Assembly (NCBI GenBank): GCA_021413675.1
Contig: JAIOQA010000312.1
Span: 1 to 64,000 of the forward strand
Source: Deltaproteobacteria bacterium
GTDB lineage: Bacteria > Myxococcota_A > Polyangia > Haliangiales > Haliangiaceae
Length of the DNA stretch: 64,000 nt
Direction: 5' to 3'
Shown piece after piece: positions 16,722 through 26,561 of the stretch (the first letter of the stretch is position 1; every line of letters begins with the position of its first letter). Below the pieces are notes generated by a model. That model was given only the letters and a program-made list of their open reading frames with translations, did no database searches and was not told where the DNA came from. Made by a program: the position numbers and the translations under genes.

Positions 16722-18035
16722 TCAGCGCGACGCGGCGCGGCCGATCGCGTGGTAGCGCAGGCCGACCTGCTTCATCTGCTCGGGGTCGTAGACGTTGCGG
16801 CCGTCGAAGACGACCGGCTCGACGAGCAGGTCCTTGACCTTCTTCATGTCGGCGCCGCGGAACTGCTTCCACTCGGTGACCAGCACCAGCGCGTGCGCGC
16901 CCTCGACCGCGGCGTACATCGTCGGCGCGAGCTCGATCGCGTCGCCGACCTGGGCCTTGATGTTGGGCATCGCGGCGGGGTCGTAGCCGACGACGGTCGC
17001 GCCGGCGGCGCGCAGATCCTCGAGCAGCGTCAGCGCGGGCGCCTCGCGGATGTCGTCGGTCTCGGGCTTGAACGCGAGGCCCCAGATCGCGATGCGCTTG
17101 CCGGCGAGGCTGCCGCCGAAGTGCTCGCGCACGCGCGTGCCGAGCACGTGCTTCTGGCGGCCGTTGGCGCGCTCGGACGCCTCGACGACCTCGAGGGTCA
17201 TGCCGACGCCGCGCGCGGTGTGGGCGAGGGCGCGGATGTCCTTGGGGAAGCACGAGCCGCCGAAGCCCGGGCCCGGGAACAGGAACTTGGGGCCGATGCG
17301 CGGGTCGGCGCCGACCGCCTTGCGGACGCGCTCGATGTCGGCGCCCACGACCTCGGCGAGCAGCGCGAGCTCGTTCATGAACGAGATGCGGACCGCGAGC
17401 ATCGCGTTCGACGCGTACTTGGTGAGCTCCGCCGAGCGGACGTCCATCACCATGACGCGATCGTTGGTGCGCACGAACGGGCTGTACAGCGCGCGCAGGG
17501 TCTGGCCGGCGCGCTCGTCGGCGACGCCGAGGACCACGCGGTCGGGCTTCATGAAGTCGTTGATCGCGTCGCCCTCCTTGAGGAACTCGGGGTTCGACGC
17601 GACCGAGAACTCGTGCGTGGTCTCGGCGGCCACGATCTTGTGGATGCGATCGGCGGTGCCGACCGGCACGGTGCTCTTGGTGACGATCACCGCGTAGCCG
17701 GTCAGCGCCTTCGCGACGTCGCGCGCGGCGGCGTCGATGAAGCGCAGGTCGGCCGCGCCGTCGTGCTCCGACTGCGGCGTGCCGACCGCGAGGATGACCA
17801 CGTCGGCACCGCGCACCGCCTCGGCCGTGTTGGTCGTGAAGTTGAGCCGACCGGCGTCGAGGTTGGTGCGCACCAGCTCGGCGAGGCCGGGCTCGTGGAT
17901 CGGGATCTCGCCCTGGAGCAGGCGCTCGATGCGCGGCGCATCGAGATCCACACAGATGACGTCGTTGCCGAAGTCCGCGAAGCCGGCGCCAGCGACGAGA
18001 CCGACATAGCCAGTACCGATGACTGCGAGTCGCAT
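16722..18035 (-). CDS. UDP-glucose 6-dehydrogenase
   Basis: A 437-residue UDP-glucose/GDP-mannose dehydrogenase of typical length. It oxidises UDP-glucose to UDP-glucuronate with NAD+, feeding surface-polysaccharide synthesis. The N-terminal Rossmann motif VIGTGYVGLVAGAGFA, the substrate loop SNPEFLKEGDAI (147-158), the catalytic cysteine in GFGGSCFPKD (Cys262) and the C-terminal GLAFKPETDDIREAP are all present. A TAGCGT hexamer (18048-18043) ends 7 bases before the ATG, pointing to a leaderless transcript. It diverges from the GNAT gene with only 75 bases between. The partial and full polysaccharide genes at the right edge of the window could use its product. Confidence 0.94.
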   Translation of the reverse strand: MRLAVIGTGYVGLVAGAGFADFGNDVICVDLDAPRIERLLQGEIPIHEPGLAELVRTNLDAGRLNFTTNTAEAVRGADVVILAVGTPQSEHDGAADLRFIDAAARDVAKALTGYAVIVTKSTVPVGTADRIHKIVAAETTHEFSVASNPEFLKEGDAINDFMKPDRVVLGVADERAGQTLRALYSPFVRTNDRVMVMDVRSAELTKYASNAMLAVRISFMNELALLAEVVGADIERVRKAVGADPRIGPKFLFPGPGFGGSCFPKDIRALAHTARGVGMTLEVVEASERANGRQKHVLGTRVREHFGGSLAGKRIAIWGLAFKPETDDIREAPALTLLEDLRAAGATVVGYDPAAMPNIKAQVGDAIELAPTMYAAVEGAHALVLVTEWKQFRGADMKKVKDLLVEPVVFDGRNVYDPEQMKQVGLRYHAIGRAASR

Positions 18036-18110
18036 GGGGCGCACGCTAGCACACGGTCCCGGCAGGGCCGCAACGGGCGCGACCGGGTGCCGCGGTGGTA
18101 GGTTTTCGAC

Positions 18111-19007
18111 ATGAGCGACGCGCTGCGCATCGAGCCGATGGACCCGGATTCGCTCGAGGCGGCGCGCGCGGTGCTGCGCGACGGCTGCGCGTTCGACGAG
18201 GCCGCCGCGGTCGCGAACGAGAAGTTGATCACGCCCGGCCCGCAGGGCCCGGTCCTGACCTGGCTCGCGTGGATCGACGACGCCGTCGTCGGGGTGGTCG
18301 CGGTCTCGGCGCGCTGGCTGCGCGTGCTCGCGGTCCGGCCGGAGGTGCGGCAGCGCGGCATCGGCGCGGCGCTGCTCGCGGTCGCCGAGGACTTCTTCCG
18401 CGCCGAGGACGTGACCCGGGCGCGCGCGCTCGATCAGCCCGGCAACTACCTCGCGCCCGGCGTCGACGCGCGCAACAAGGCCACGATCGCCTGGCTCGAG
18501 CGCCGCGGCTGGGTGCGCGCCGCCGAGCCGGTGACCAACCTGCTGATCGATGTCCGCACCAACCCACGCGTGAGCGCGGCGCGCGCGCACGAGCTGGCGG
18601 AGGCGCTGCGCGATCGCGGCTACGAGATCCGGCGCGCGACGCGCGAGGATCGCGAGGCGCTCCTGGCCGCGGTCGCGACCGAGTTCGGCGGCGCGTGGCC
18701 GTGGGAGCTCGACGCCGCGCTGACCGCGCCGGGTGGGGTGTTCGTCGCCTCGAAGGACGACGCGATCGCCGGCTTCGCGGCCCACGACGGCAACAACCGC
18801 GGGCTCGGCTGGTTCGGGCCGGCGGGGACCTGGCCGGCGCACCGCGGCCAGGGCGTGGGCGAGGCGCTCTTGATGGCGTGCCTCGTCGAGGTCGCGCGCG
18901 CCCACGAGATCTGCGAGGTGGCGTGGATCGGGCCGCGCAACTTCTACGACCGGGTCGCGGGCATCGCCGGCGAGCGGCAGTTCTGGCCGATGACGCGCAG
19001 TCTCTGA
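18111..19007 (+). CDS. GNAT acetyltransferase with two GNAT domains
   Basis: A 298-residue protein with two tandem GNAT folds, like mycothiol synthase in layout. The first carries LAVRPEVRQRGIGAALLAVA (acetyl-CoA loop, about 73-92). The second has WPAHRGQGVGEALLMACL (about 243-260), and FYDRVAGI lies near the end. It should move an acetyl group from acetyl-CoA to an amine; the substrate is unknown. TAGGTT (18099-18104) ends 6 bases before the ATG, suggesting a leaderless mRNA divergent from the UDP-glucose dehydrogenase. The sugar nucleotidyltransferase gene follows within about 20 bases, so an amino-sugar substrate is possible. Confidence 0.88.
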   Translation: MSDALRIEPMDPDSLEAARAVLRDGCAFDEAAAVANEKLITPGPQGPVLTWLAWIDDAVVGVVAVSARWLRVLAVRPEVRQRGIGAALLAVAEDFFRAEDVTRARALDQPGNYLAPGVDARNKATIAWLERRGWVRAAEPVTNLLIDVRTNPRVSAARAHELAEALRDRGYEIRRATREDREALLAAVATEFGGAWPWELDAALTAPGGVFVASKDDAIAGFAAHDGNNRGLGWFGPAGTWPAHRGQGVGEALLMACLVEVARAHEICEVAWIGPRNFYDRVAGIAGERQFWPMTRSL

Positions 19008-19024
19008 CGATGCTACAACCGGGC

Positions 19025-20008
19025 GTGCGCGCGATGCTCCTCTGCGCCGGCTACGGCACCCGGCTGGGTGCCCTGTCGGACGAGCGACCCAAGCCGATGC
19101 TCCCGGTCTGCGATCTGCCGATCCTCCGGTACGGCATCGCCAACCTCGTCGGTCACGGGATCTGCGATCTCGTCATCAACGTCCACCACCGCGGCGATGT
19201 CATCGAGCGCGAGCTCGGCGATGGCGCGCGCTTCGGGGCGCGCATCCAGTACAGCCACGAGGAGACGATCCTCGGCACCGGCGGCGGGCTCAAGCACGCG
19301 CTGGCGCTGCTCGATCCCGACGGCAAGGACGAGCCGTTCCTGTCGCTCAACGGGAAGCTGATCTTCGACGTGGATCTCGGCGCGCTGGTGCGCGCGCACG
19401 CCGCCGCCGGCGACGTGCTCGGCATGATGGTGGTGCGGCGCGTGCCCGACGCGGTCGCGTGGGGCGCGGTCGATGTCCGCGAAGACGCGCGCGGCCTGCG
19501 CGTCGACAACGTGCTCGGCGATGGCCAGCACATGTTCTGCGGCGTGCACGTCACGCGGCCGAGCGTGGTCGCGCGGTTGCCCGACGGCGAGGCCTGCATG
19601 ATCCGCCAGGGCTACCTGCCGTGGCTGCGCGCCGGCGAGCGCGTCGCCGCGTGGGAGCACGGGGCCGGCTACTTCGCCGAGCACTCGACGCCGGCGCGCT
19701 ACCTCGAGTCGAACCAGGCGCTGCTCGCGGGCACCGCGCTGCGGTTTCCGCCCGGCGGCGTGGTCGGCATCGATCCGACCGCGCGGATCGCGGCGGACGC
19801 GACGATCATCGAGCCGGTGCGCATCGGCCCGGGCGCGATCATCGGGCCCGGCGCGACCATCGGCCCCGATGCCGTCATCGGCGCGGGCGCGGTGATCCTG
19901 CCGAACGCGCACGTCGCGCGCGCGGTGGTCTGGGCCGGGGCGCGCGCGGCCGGCGAGCTGGTCCAGGCGATCGTGCCGGCGTCGGGCATCCCGGTTCCGG
20001 CGAACTGA
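19025..20008 (+). CDS. Sugar-1-phosphate nucleotidyltransferase with left-handed beta-helix tail
   Basis: An NTP-transferase with the signature MLLCAGYGTRLGALSDERPK, then PMLPVCDLPIL, an ETILGTGGGLKHAL segment, NGKLIFD for the catalytic Asp region, and C-terminal hexapeptide repeats (IGPGAIIGPGATIGPDAVIG). It probably makes a nucleotide sugar such as GDP-mannose; the exact base and sugar cannot be told. Three in-frame starts exist: ATG 19010, GTG 19025 and ATG 19034. I favour 19025 because TACAAC at 19014-19019 would place the transcript start at that codon, but 19010 would couple it to the GNAT stop 3 bases earlier. It belongs with envelope-glycan synthesis. Confidence 0.88.
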   Translation: MRAMLLCAGYGTRLGALSDERPKPMLPVCDLPILRYGIANLVGHGICDLVINVHHRGDVIERELGDGARFGARIQYSHEETILGTGGGLKHALALLDPDGKDEPFLSLNGKLIFDVDLGALVRAHAAAGDVLGMMVVRRVPDAVAWGAVDVREDARGLRVDNVLGDGQHMFCGVHVTRPSVVARLPDGEACMIRQGYLPWLRAGERVAAWEHGAGYFAEHSTPARYLESNQALLAGTALRFPPGGVVGIDPTARIAADATIIEPVRIGPGAIIGPGATIGPDAVIGAGAVILPNAHVARAVVWAGARAAGELVQAIVPASGIPVPAN

Positions 20009-20044
20009 CGGCGCCCAGCGACCCTCGCAGCGGAGGAGGCAACC

Positions 20045-20506
20045 ATGGCGTATGTGGTGGACTTCAAGGACGTGTCGACCGTGGGGCTCGAGGCGTCGCC
20101 GATGGCGACCGCGCTCGCGGGCCTGCGCGCGAACGAGGCGCGCTACTTCAAGACCAAGTACGACCACGTCTTCACGACCGAGCCCGCGAGCAAGGCCAAG
20201 AAGACGATCGACTGGGTGCACACGATCCTGAAGGAGCGCGACCTGGTCATCGGGTCGCGCCCGCTCGAGGCCAGCGCCTTCGAGGTCGAGCGCATCCGCA
20301 TGGCGTACGTCTTCTACGAGAGCGGGCTCTCGATCAACGTGATGTACACCCTCGACGACAAGAAGAAGCGCGCCGTCGGGTTCAAGCTGTCCGACGGGAT
20401 GGAGATCCCGTCGGAGCTGGCGACCACGTTCAAGTTCGCGCGGCAGAAGTCGAAGCTGGCGGGCACCATCCGCGGCTCGTACTTCGTGATCAAGGGCGAG
20501 TACTGA
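20045..20506 (+). CDS. Hypothetical cytosolic protein
   Basis: A 153-residue protein with no signal peptide or membrane segment and no family I recognise. It is mixed alpha/beta with a Lys-rich middle (TKYDHVFTTEPASKAKK), a segment MAYVFYESGLSINVMYTLDD and a basic C-terminus (RGSYFVIKGEY). The ribosome site is unusually strong (GGAGGAGG ending about 6 bases before the ATG), so it may be well expressed. It lies 36 bases after the nucleotidyltransferase and ends 22 bases from the convergent protease gene. Function unknown. Confidence 0.78.
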   Translation: MAYVVDFKDVSTVGLEASPMATALAGLRANEARYFKTKYDHVFTTEPASKAKKTIDWVHTILKERDLVIGSRPLEASAFEVERIRMAYVFYESGLSINVMYTLDDKKKRAVGFKLSDGMEIPSELATTFKFARQKSKLAGTIRGSYFVIKGEY

Positions 20507-20528
20507 GCCCGATCCCCGGGCCGCGCGG

Positions 20529-22739
20529 CTACTTCGCGCGCATGTCGCCGAGGATCGCGAGGGTCTCGTCGACCCACGGGTCCTTCGCGAGCCCCTCGCG
20601 CCAGCGCGCCAGCCGCTGATCCTTGACCGGATCGACGACGCCACCGGGATCCGCGATCGACGTGACCGCGAAGCGCGCGGGCGCGGCCTTGAGATCCGGT
20701 GCGGCTGCGTCGAGCTCGCGCTTCTGCTGCGCGCGGCGCGCGTCCCAGGCGGCGCGCGCGAGCGGGACCCGCGTGTCGGCGAGCCGGGTCTTGAGCACCG
20801 CGGTCGCGGTGGCGACCCGCGACAGGATCGGCTGCTTGGCCACGCGCGCGGCGCTCTTGCGCGCGAGCGCGTCCTTGTCCCAGGTGACCTTCCAGTCGAC
20901 GTGCGGCGCGGCCTCGATCTGCGTGAACGCGATCGGCCGATCGAGCGTGCGCTCGCCCGACTCGATGTGGCCATCGGGGTCGGGCAGCGCGATGTCGGAC
21001 TTCACGCCCTCGAGCTGCGTCGACGCGCCGTCGGGACGGAAGAACTGCTGGACGGTGACTTTGAGGACGCCGAGGGTCGGCGGCCCGCCCTGATCGAGAT
21101 CGATCAGCGACTGCACGGTGCCCTTGCCGTGGGTCTGGGCGCCGTCGCCCACGATCAGCGCGCGGTGGTAGTCCTGCAGCGCGCCGGCGACGATCTCCGA
21201 GGCCGAGGCCGAGAACCGATCGACCATCACGACGACCGGGCCGTCGTAGTCGAGGCCGGGCTGCTCGTCGGCGAGCACCTGGCGCCGGCCGCGGCCATCG
21301 CGGACCTGCACGACCGGACCCTGATCGACGAGGTCGCCGGTGATGTCGACGGCCGCGTCGAGGAAGCCGCCGCCGTTGCCGCGCAGATCGAGCACCACGC
21401 CGGCGACCTTGCGATCGTGCATCTCCTGCAGCAGCCGGTGCACGTCGGCCGAGGCGCTGCGCGGCGCGTCCTCGCCGCCGTAGAAGCTCGGCAGATAGAT
21501 GTAGCCGTACGCCGGCCCGCCCTTCTTCTGCACGACCGCGCCGCGCGCGTAGGTCTCTTCGACGATCACCACGTCGCGCGTGATGTCGTAGGTCTCCTGC
21601 GCGCCGGTCGCCTTCTGTACCTTCAGGTGCACGACCGTGCCCTTGGGGCCGCGGATCATCGCGACGACGTCGTTGATGTTCATGTCGGCGATGTCGACCG
21701 GCTCCTGCTTGTCCTGCGCCACCGACAGGATCAGGTCGCCGGCCTGGAGCTTGCCCATCCGCGCGCTCGCGCCGCCCGGCACGATCTCGGCGACCTCGGT
21801 GTAGTGATCGCGCTCGCGCAGCACCGCGCCGATGCCCTGCAGCGAGCCGCTCATGTGGATGTCGAAGTTCGCCTTCTCGGCGGGCGGCAGGTAGTCGGTG
21901 TGCGGATCGAGTGCCGAGGTCACCGCGTTGATCAGATCCGACGCGGCGTCGAGCTTGTCGGGGCTGCGCAGGCGCGCGAACCGGCCGCCGTAGGCCTTGG
22001 CGAGATCGGCGCGGGCCTTGGCCTCGCGCAGCTCGGGCGTCGCCGGGATCGTGGAGGTCGGGTCGGCCGGCGGCTCGGCGTCGGGCGCCGGCGCGGCCGG
22101 CTTGCCCTTGGGCTTGGCGTGGGCCGCGGCCGCCTTGTCGGCCGCGAGCCGATCTTCCATGCCCGCGACCCGCTCCAGCACCTCGAGCTCGAGCCGCTGC
22201 CGCCAGCGGGTCTCGAGCTCGGCGTCGGTGGTCGCGACCTCGATCTTCTTGGGATCGAGCTCGACGTACTCCTCGTCGCTGAAGTTCATCGGCGCGGCGA
22301 GGATCTTCTGGATCATCGCGTCGACGGCCTCGACCCGGGTCACGAAGATCTTGGCGCCGTCGTGAGCCAGCTCGAGCCGCCCGGAGCGCAGCTCGTCGTC
22401 GATCTGGTCGGCGTACTTCTGCAGCGCGGCGCGATCGGCGGCGAGCAGGAACAGCTTGCCGCTGTCGAGGCGATCGAGGTAGGTCGCGAACGCGGTCCGC
22501 GAGACGTCGTCGTCGATGGTCTTGCCGAGCAGGTGCGCGTGCTCGAGGACATCGAGCACCGCGCGCGACAGCGCGGCCTCGCGCGCGTCGGGCGGCGGCA
22601 GGGCCTCGGCCGACGGCGCCAGCGGCACCGACGGGGCGGCGGGCTCCGTCGGGCGCTGGGTGTCACTCGAGGCGGGCGGCTTGGAGGCGCACCCGGTGGC
22701 GAACAGGACGGCGACGACGAGCGTCAGGCGACGGATCAC
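20529..22739 (-). CDS. Tail-specific protease (Prc/Tsp-type, S41A), lipoprotein form
   Basis: A 736-residue periplasmic protease that cuts proteins from exposed C-termini. It has a lipoprotein signal (Cys17 in LFATGC), a Tsp N-terminal helical region ending TSALDPHTDYLPP (275-286), a PDZ domain (about 290-375) and an S41 domain with DLRGNGGGFL (451-460). The catalytic dyad is Ser of SASASE (about 512) with Lys539 in HGKGT. A C-terminal helical tail follows. A Lys/Ala/Pro-rich insert (about 205-235) is unusual. The GTG at 22739 is chosen because the signal begins there and TACCCT (22751-22746) ends 6 bases before it. It is separated from the small lipoprotein gene upstream by 74 bases. Confidence 0.92.
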   Translation of the reverse strand: MIRRLTLVVAVLFATGCASKPPASSDTQRPTEPAAPSVPLAPSAEALPPPDAREAALSRAVLDVLEHAHLLGKTIDDDVSRTAFATYLDRLDSGKLFLLAADRAALQKYADQIDDELRSGRLELAHDGAKIFVTRVEAVDAMIQKILAAPMNFSDEEYVELDPKKIEVATTDAELETRWRQRLELEVLERVAGMEDRLAADKAAAAHAKPKGKPAAPAPDAEPPADPTSTIPATPELREAKARADLAKAYGGRFARLRSPDKLDAASDLINAVTSALDPHTDYLPPAEKANFDIHMSGSLQGIGAVLRERDHYTEVAEIVPGGASARMGKLQAGDLILSVAQDKQEPVDIADMNINDVVAMIRGPKGTVVHLKVQKATGAQETYDITRDVVIVEETYARGAVVQKKGGPAYGYIYLPSFYGGEDAPRSASADVHRLLQEMHDRKVAGVVLDLRGNGGGFLDAAVDITGDLVDQGPVVQVRDGRGRRQVLADEQPGLDYDGPVVVMVDRFSASASEIVAGALQDYHRALIVGDGAQTHGKGTVQSLIDLDQGGPPTLGVLKVTVQQFFRPDGASTQLEGVKSDIALPDPDGHIESGERTLDRPIAFTQIEAAPHVDWKVTWDKDALARKSAARVAKQPILSRVATATAVLKTRLADTRVPLARAAWDARRAQQKRELDAAAPDLKAAPARFAVTSIADPGGVVDPVKDQRLARWREGLAKDPWVDETLAILGDMRAK

Positions 22740-22813
22740 CCGCCAAGGGTAGCGCGCCTGCACCCCCGTGCACCCGCGATGCGCGGGTACGTGACGTTCG
22801 CGACGGAAGTTCG

Positions 22814-23181
22814 CTAGCGGCAGCCGTCGCCGGGCAGCGCCGCGGTCTTCTGCACGCAGCTCGCGATGATGTTCCGCGCCTGCGCCTGCGCCGTGATGAT
22901 GTCCTCGCGGACCGCGTCGGGCTGATCGTCGACCGCGAGCGCCAGGTCGAGCGCCTCGGGCAGCGCGCGCTCGCGATCGCAGCGATCCTTGAGCGCCGGC
23001 TTCTGGGCGGCGCACGCGCACAGCGCCTGCACGTACATCTTGCACGCGTCGCCGCCGCGCTGGCGCTCGGGCGCGGCGATCGGCTTGGGGCGCTCGTTGG
23101 TCGGCGGCGCGTCCGTCTTGCTCTTGCACGCGGCCAGCGCGCCGAGCAACGCGGCGACGCGGAGGACGCGGCGGCCGCGGA

Positions 23182-23185
<4 letters not shown>
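22814..23185 (-). CDS. Small cysteine-rich lipoprotein
   Basis: A 123-residue lipoprotein with signal MIRGRRVLRVAALLGALAAC (lipobox L-A-A-C, Cys20). The mature part has an even set of cysteines (DACKMYVQALCACAAQK, then DRCDRE, SCVQK and DGCR) suited to two or three disulfides in the periplasm. This compact Cys-patterned helical type is common in myxobacteria and has no known function. GTG 23185 overlaps the stop of the PP2C gene (GTGA), so the two are co-translated, though one product acts outside and the other inside the cell. Confidence 0.78.
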
Positions 23186-23973
<788 letters not shown>

Positions 23974-24077
23974 GCGCGCGAGTCGAGTGTACCGCACCGG
24001 CGCGCGCGACCGCCACTTGCGGGGCCTGTCGCGCGCCATTGACTCGGCCACCCGGTCCCTCCGATCCTCACGGGGTC

Positions 24078-24221
24078 ATGCGCGTCCCGCTCGAGGTCGG
24101 TCTGTGGGGGTACGCCGAGATCGATGCGGATACGGCTGGCGCGGTGGTCGTGATCGTGGCCGTCGCCGCCCTGGCCTATGTCGGGCGGCGGCTGTGGCTG
24201 GCCCGCCGCGGAGCGCGGTGA
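24078..24221 (+). CDS. Possible 47-residue membrane peptide
   Basis: Short frame with a single transmembrane helix (AGAVVVIVAVAALAYVG) and a basic tail (RRLWLARRGAR). Its TGA is one base before the ATG of the PATAN/J-domain gene, an arrangement that suggests coupling, and GGAG for that gene lies inside it. The start could also be the TTG at 24039. No family recognised. Confidence 0.42.
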   Translation: MRVPLEVGLWGYAEIDADTAGAVVVIVAVAALAYVGRRLWLARRGAR

Positions 24222-24222
24222 C

Positions 24223-25956
24223 ATGGCGATCGTCGCGCACTCCACCATCGGGGAGCGGCCCTGGGGCCGGACCTTCGCCGCGATCGCGGCCCGGCGCTTC
24301 GACGGCGTCCTGGCGATCACCGCCGAGGGCCGGCAGTTCCGGGTCGGCTGGCGGGGCGGGGCGGTGGTCGCCGCCGACAGCCCGCTGCCGGCCGACGCGA
24401 TCACCCGCGTCGCGCTGACCGGGCAGCTCGTCAGCTCGAGCCAGGTCGGCGACATCATGCGGATCCTGGCCGCGGCGCCCGACCGCAGCGAGGTCGACGT
24501 CATCGCCGAGGTCGCGCGGCTGTCGCCCGACCAGGTCGCCCGGCTGCGGCGGCGCGCGGTCGCGGTGCGCGCGATGCGCACCTTCGCGCTGACCGCCGGC
24601 GACGTGATCCTCGACGACGCGCCGCCGCCGCAGAGCGACGTCGCGATCGACGCGCGCGCGATCACCTACGCCGCGATCAAGGCGCACTTCGTGGAGGCCC
24701 GGCTGCTCGCCGAGCTGGCCGCGTTCGGCGTGGCGTTCCGGCTGCGCGACGAGGCGGTCGCGGACCTCCCGCAGTACGGGTTCGGCGAGGTCGAGCGCCC
24801 GGCGCTGGGCGCGCTGCGCGAGGCGCTGCGCTCGCCGCACGAGCTCGAGGAGGCCTGCCCCACCGTCGAGCCGCGCGTGATCCGCACGATGCTCTACGCG
24901 CTGGCGGCGTTCGGCGCGGTCGAGATCGCGGGCGCCCCGGTGACCGGGCAGATCCCGCGGCTGAACGCGGCGACCATGCCGCCGCGCCCGGGCAACACGA
25001 CCGCGCCGCCCCGCCCGGGCGACACGCCGGTGCGCGGCGCGCCGACGCCAGCGCCCGATCGCGCGGCCTCGCCGACGCCCTCGCCGCGGACCCGCACCGC
25101 GCCGCCGCTGGTCCTGCACCGCGATGCCTCGAGTCCAAACCTGCGACCGCCGCCGTCGACGACCGGCGCCGATGGTCGCCCCGACGCCGACGCGGTCCGC
25201 GCGCTGATCCGCGAGCGCATCGCGCTGCTCGATCGCGGCGCCGATCACTTCGCGCTGCTCGGCGTGACCGTCGAGGCGACCCCGGCCGAGGTCCGCGACG
25301 CGTACTTCGCGCTCGCGCGCCAGCTGCACCCCGATCGCCTCACCGCCACGGGCATCCGCGATCAGGCCAAGGACGCCCAGCGCCTGTTCGCGCAGATCAA
25401 CGCCGCGTTCGGCGTGATCTCGAACCCCAGGAAGCGCGCCGAGTACGCCGCGGTCCTCGACAAGGGCGGCGCCCAGGCGGTGGCCGCCGAGCAGGCCGAG
25501 GCCGAGGCGCTGGCGCTCAAGTTGCTCGGCGCCGAGGAGCACTTCCGCCGCGGCGAGATGGCGCTGCGCCGCGATCAGCTCGATCGGGCGCTCGAGGAGT
25601 TCCAGCAGGCCGTCGCGCTCAACCCGGGCGAGGGCGAGCACCACGCGCTGCTCGGCTGGGTCACGTTCGCGCTCGCGCCCGACAAGGCCGCGGTGAAGGT
25701 CGCGGTCAAGGCGATGCTCGATCGCGCGATCGCGCTGGCGCCGCGCAGCGCGACGCCGTTCGTCTACCTCGGGCGGATCGCGCGCATCGAGCGCCGCGAC
25801 GACGAGGCCATCGCGCACTTCCAGAAGGCGATCGCGCTCAAGCCCGGCCACGCCGAGGCGGCGTCGGAGCTGCGCGTGCTCGAGTCCCGGCGGCCGAGCA
25901 AGCCGACCGAGCCGCCGCGCGGTGGCGGGCTGTTCGGGCTGCGCAAGAAGACCTGA
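24223..25956 (+). CDS. PATAN (DUF4388)-J-domain-TPR protein
   Basis: A 577-residue cytosolic protein. Residues about 10-110 resemble the PATAN/DUF4388 domain found in delta-proteobacterial signalling proteins (RRFDGVLAITAEGRQFRV, then GGAVVAADSP). A helical region and a Pro-rich linker (about 250-320) follow. A J-domain comes next with DHFALLGVTVEATPAEVRDA and the HPD tripeptide in ARQLHPDRL. The C-terminus is TPR-like (RGEMALRRDQLDRALEEFQQ and similar repeats). The HPD implies stimulation of a DnaK-type ATPase. PATAN is linked to two-component and gliding signalling, so the protein may connect chaperone and signalling functions. It ends LFGLRKKT. Confidence 0.87.
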   Translation: MAIVAHSTIGERPWGRTFAAIAARRFDGVLAITAEGRQFRVGWRGGAVVAADSPLPADAITRVALTGQLVSSSQVGDIMRILAAAPDRSEVDVIAEVARLSPDQVARLRRRAVAVRAMRTFALTAGDVILDDAPPPQSDVAIDARAITYAAIKAHFVEARLLAELAAFGVAFRLRDEAVADLPQYGFGEVERPALGALREALRSPHELEEACPTVEPRVIRTMLYALAAFGAVEIAGAPVTGQIPRLNAATMPPRPGNTTAPPRPGDTPVRGAPTPAPDRAASPTPSPRTRTAPPLVLHRDASSPNLRPPPSTTGADGRPDADAVRALIRERIALLDRGADHFALLGVTVEATPAEVRDAYFALARQLHPDRLTATGIRDQAKDAQRLFAQINAAFGVISNPRKRAEYAAVLDKGGAQAVAAEQAEAEALALKLLGAEEHFRRGEMALRRDQLDRALEEFQQAVALNPGEGEHHALLGWVTFALAPDKAAVKVAVKAMLDRAIALAPRSATPFVYLGRIARIERRDDEAIAHFQKAIALKPGHAEAASELRVLESRRPSKPTEPPRGGGLFGLRKKT

Positions 25957-25962
25957 CCGCGG

Positions 25963-26244
25963 TCAGGGAAACCAGCCGGCGAGCGTGGCCGCGACCGCGC
26001 GCGCCTCGTCGGCGCCGCTCAGGTTCCACGCGGCGTGCTTGCGCCACAGGCCGCGGGTCTTCTGGAAGCGCACGATCGCGACCTGCGGCGGCTTCCAGTC
26101 ATCGGGCGCCGCACGATCGCGCTCCTCGAACAGGAACATCACCGTCGCCCAGCCGCCGTGCTGCCAGGTGCGGCGGCCCAGCTCGCGCCGGACCTGCACG
26201 CCGTCCTCTTCCCAGTCCCAGCGGATGTCGTCGAGCTCTTCCAC
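25963..26244 (-). CDS. Hypothetical protein
   Basis: A 93-residue acidic/aromatic protein (MEELDDIRWDWEEDGVQVRR, then WKPPQVAIVRFQKTRGLWRK). No signal or membrane segment and no recognised family. GTG 26244 begins 14 bases after the stop of the 100-residue gene, so it is the third gene of a minus-strand unit beginning at 27409. It ends only 6 bases from the convergent J-domain gene. Confidence 0.65.
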   Translation of the reverse strand: MEELDDIRWDWEEDGVQVRRELGRRTWQHGGWATVMFLFEERDRAAPDDWKPPQVAIVRFQKTRGLWRKHAAWNLSGADEARAVAATLAGWFP

Positions 26245-26258
26245 CGCGCCGACCCCAC

Positions 26259-26561
26259 CTAGCCGAAGAAGCGCTTCAGCTCGGGCGCGGCATCGATGAA
26301 CACCAGCGTGGTGACGATCACCGCGCCGCTGGTGTCATGGCCCGTGACCCGTCCGCGCGTGGTCGCGACGGTCGCGCCGCGCGTCAGCCGCAGGCCGAGC
26401 TCCTCGCTGATCTCGAACAGGAGCGGCCCGCGCAGCACCGCGCCGGCGATGTCGATGGTCACGACCTCGAACATGTCGTACGCCGCGTCGCCGCCGAGCA
26501 CGGCCACGGTGATCGGCCCCGTCGGGGCGGCGGCGATCGAGGGGTCGGGCAGCGCGCTCAT
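26259..26561 (-). CDS. Hypothetical protein, beta-rich
   Basis: A 100-residue protein with alternating strands (ITVAVLGGDAAYDMFEVVTI, then LRLTRGATVATTRGRV, AVIVTTLVFI). It could be a small beta-barrel but no family is recognised. ATG 26561 overlaps the stop of the lipoprotein gene by 4 bases. A 93-residue gene follows 14 bases later. Confidence 0.68.
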   Translation of the reverse strand: MSALPDPSIAAAPTGPITVAVLGGDAAYDMFEVVTIDIAGAVLRGPLLFEISEELGLRLTRGATVATTRGRVTGHDTSGAVIVTTLVFIDAAPELKRFFG

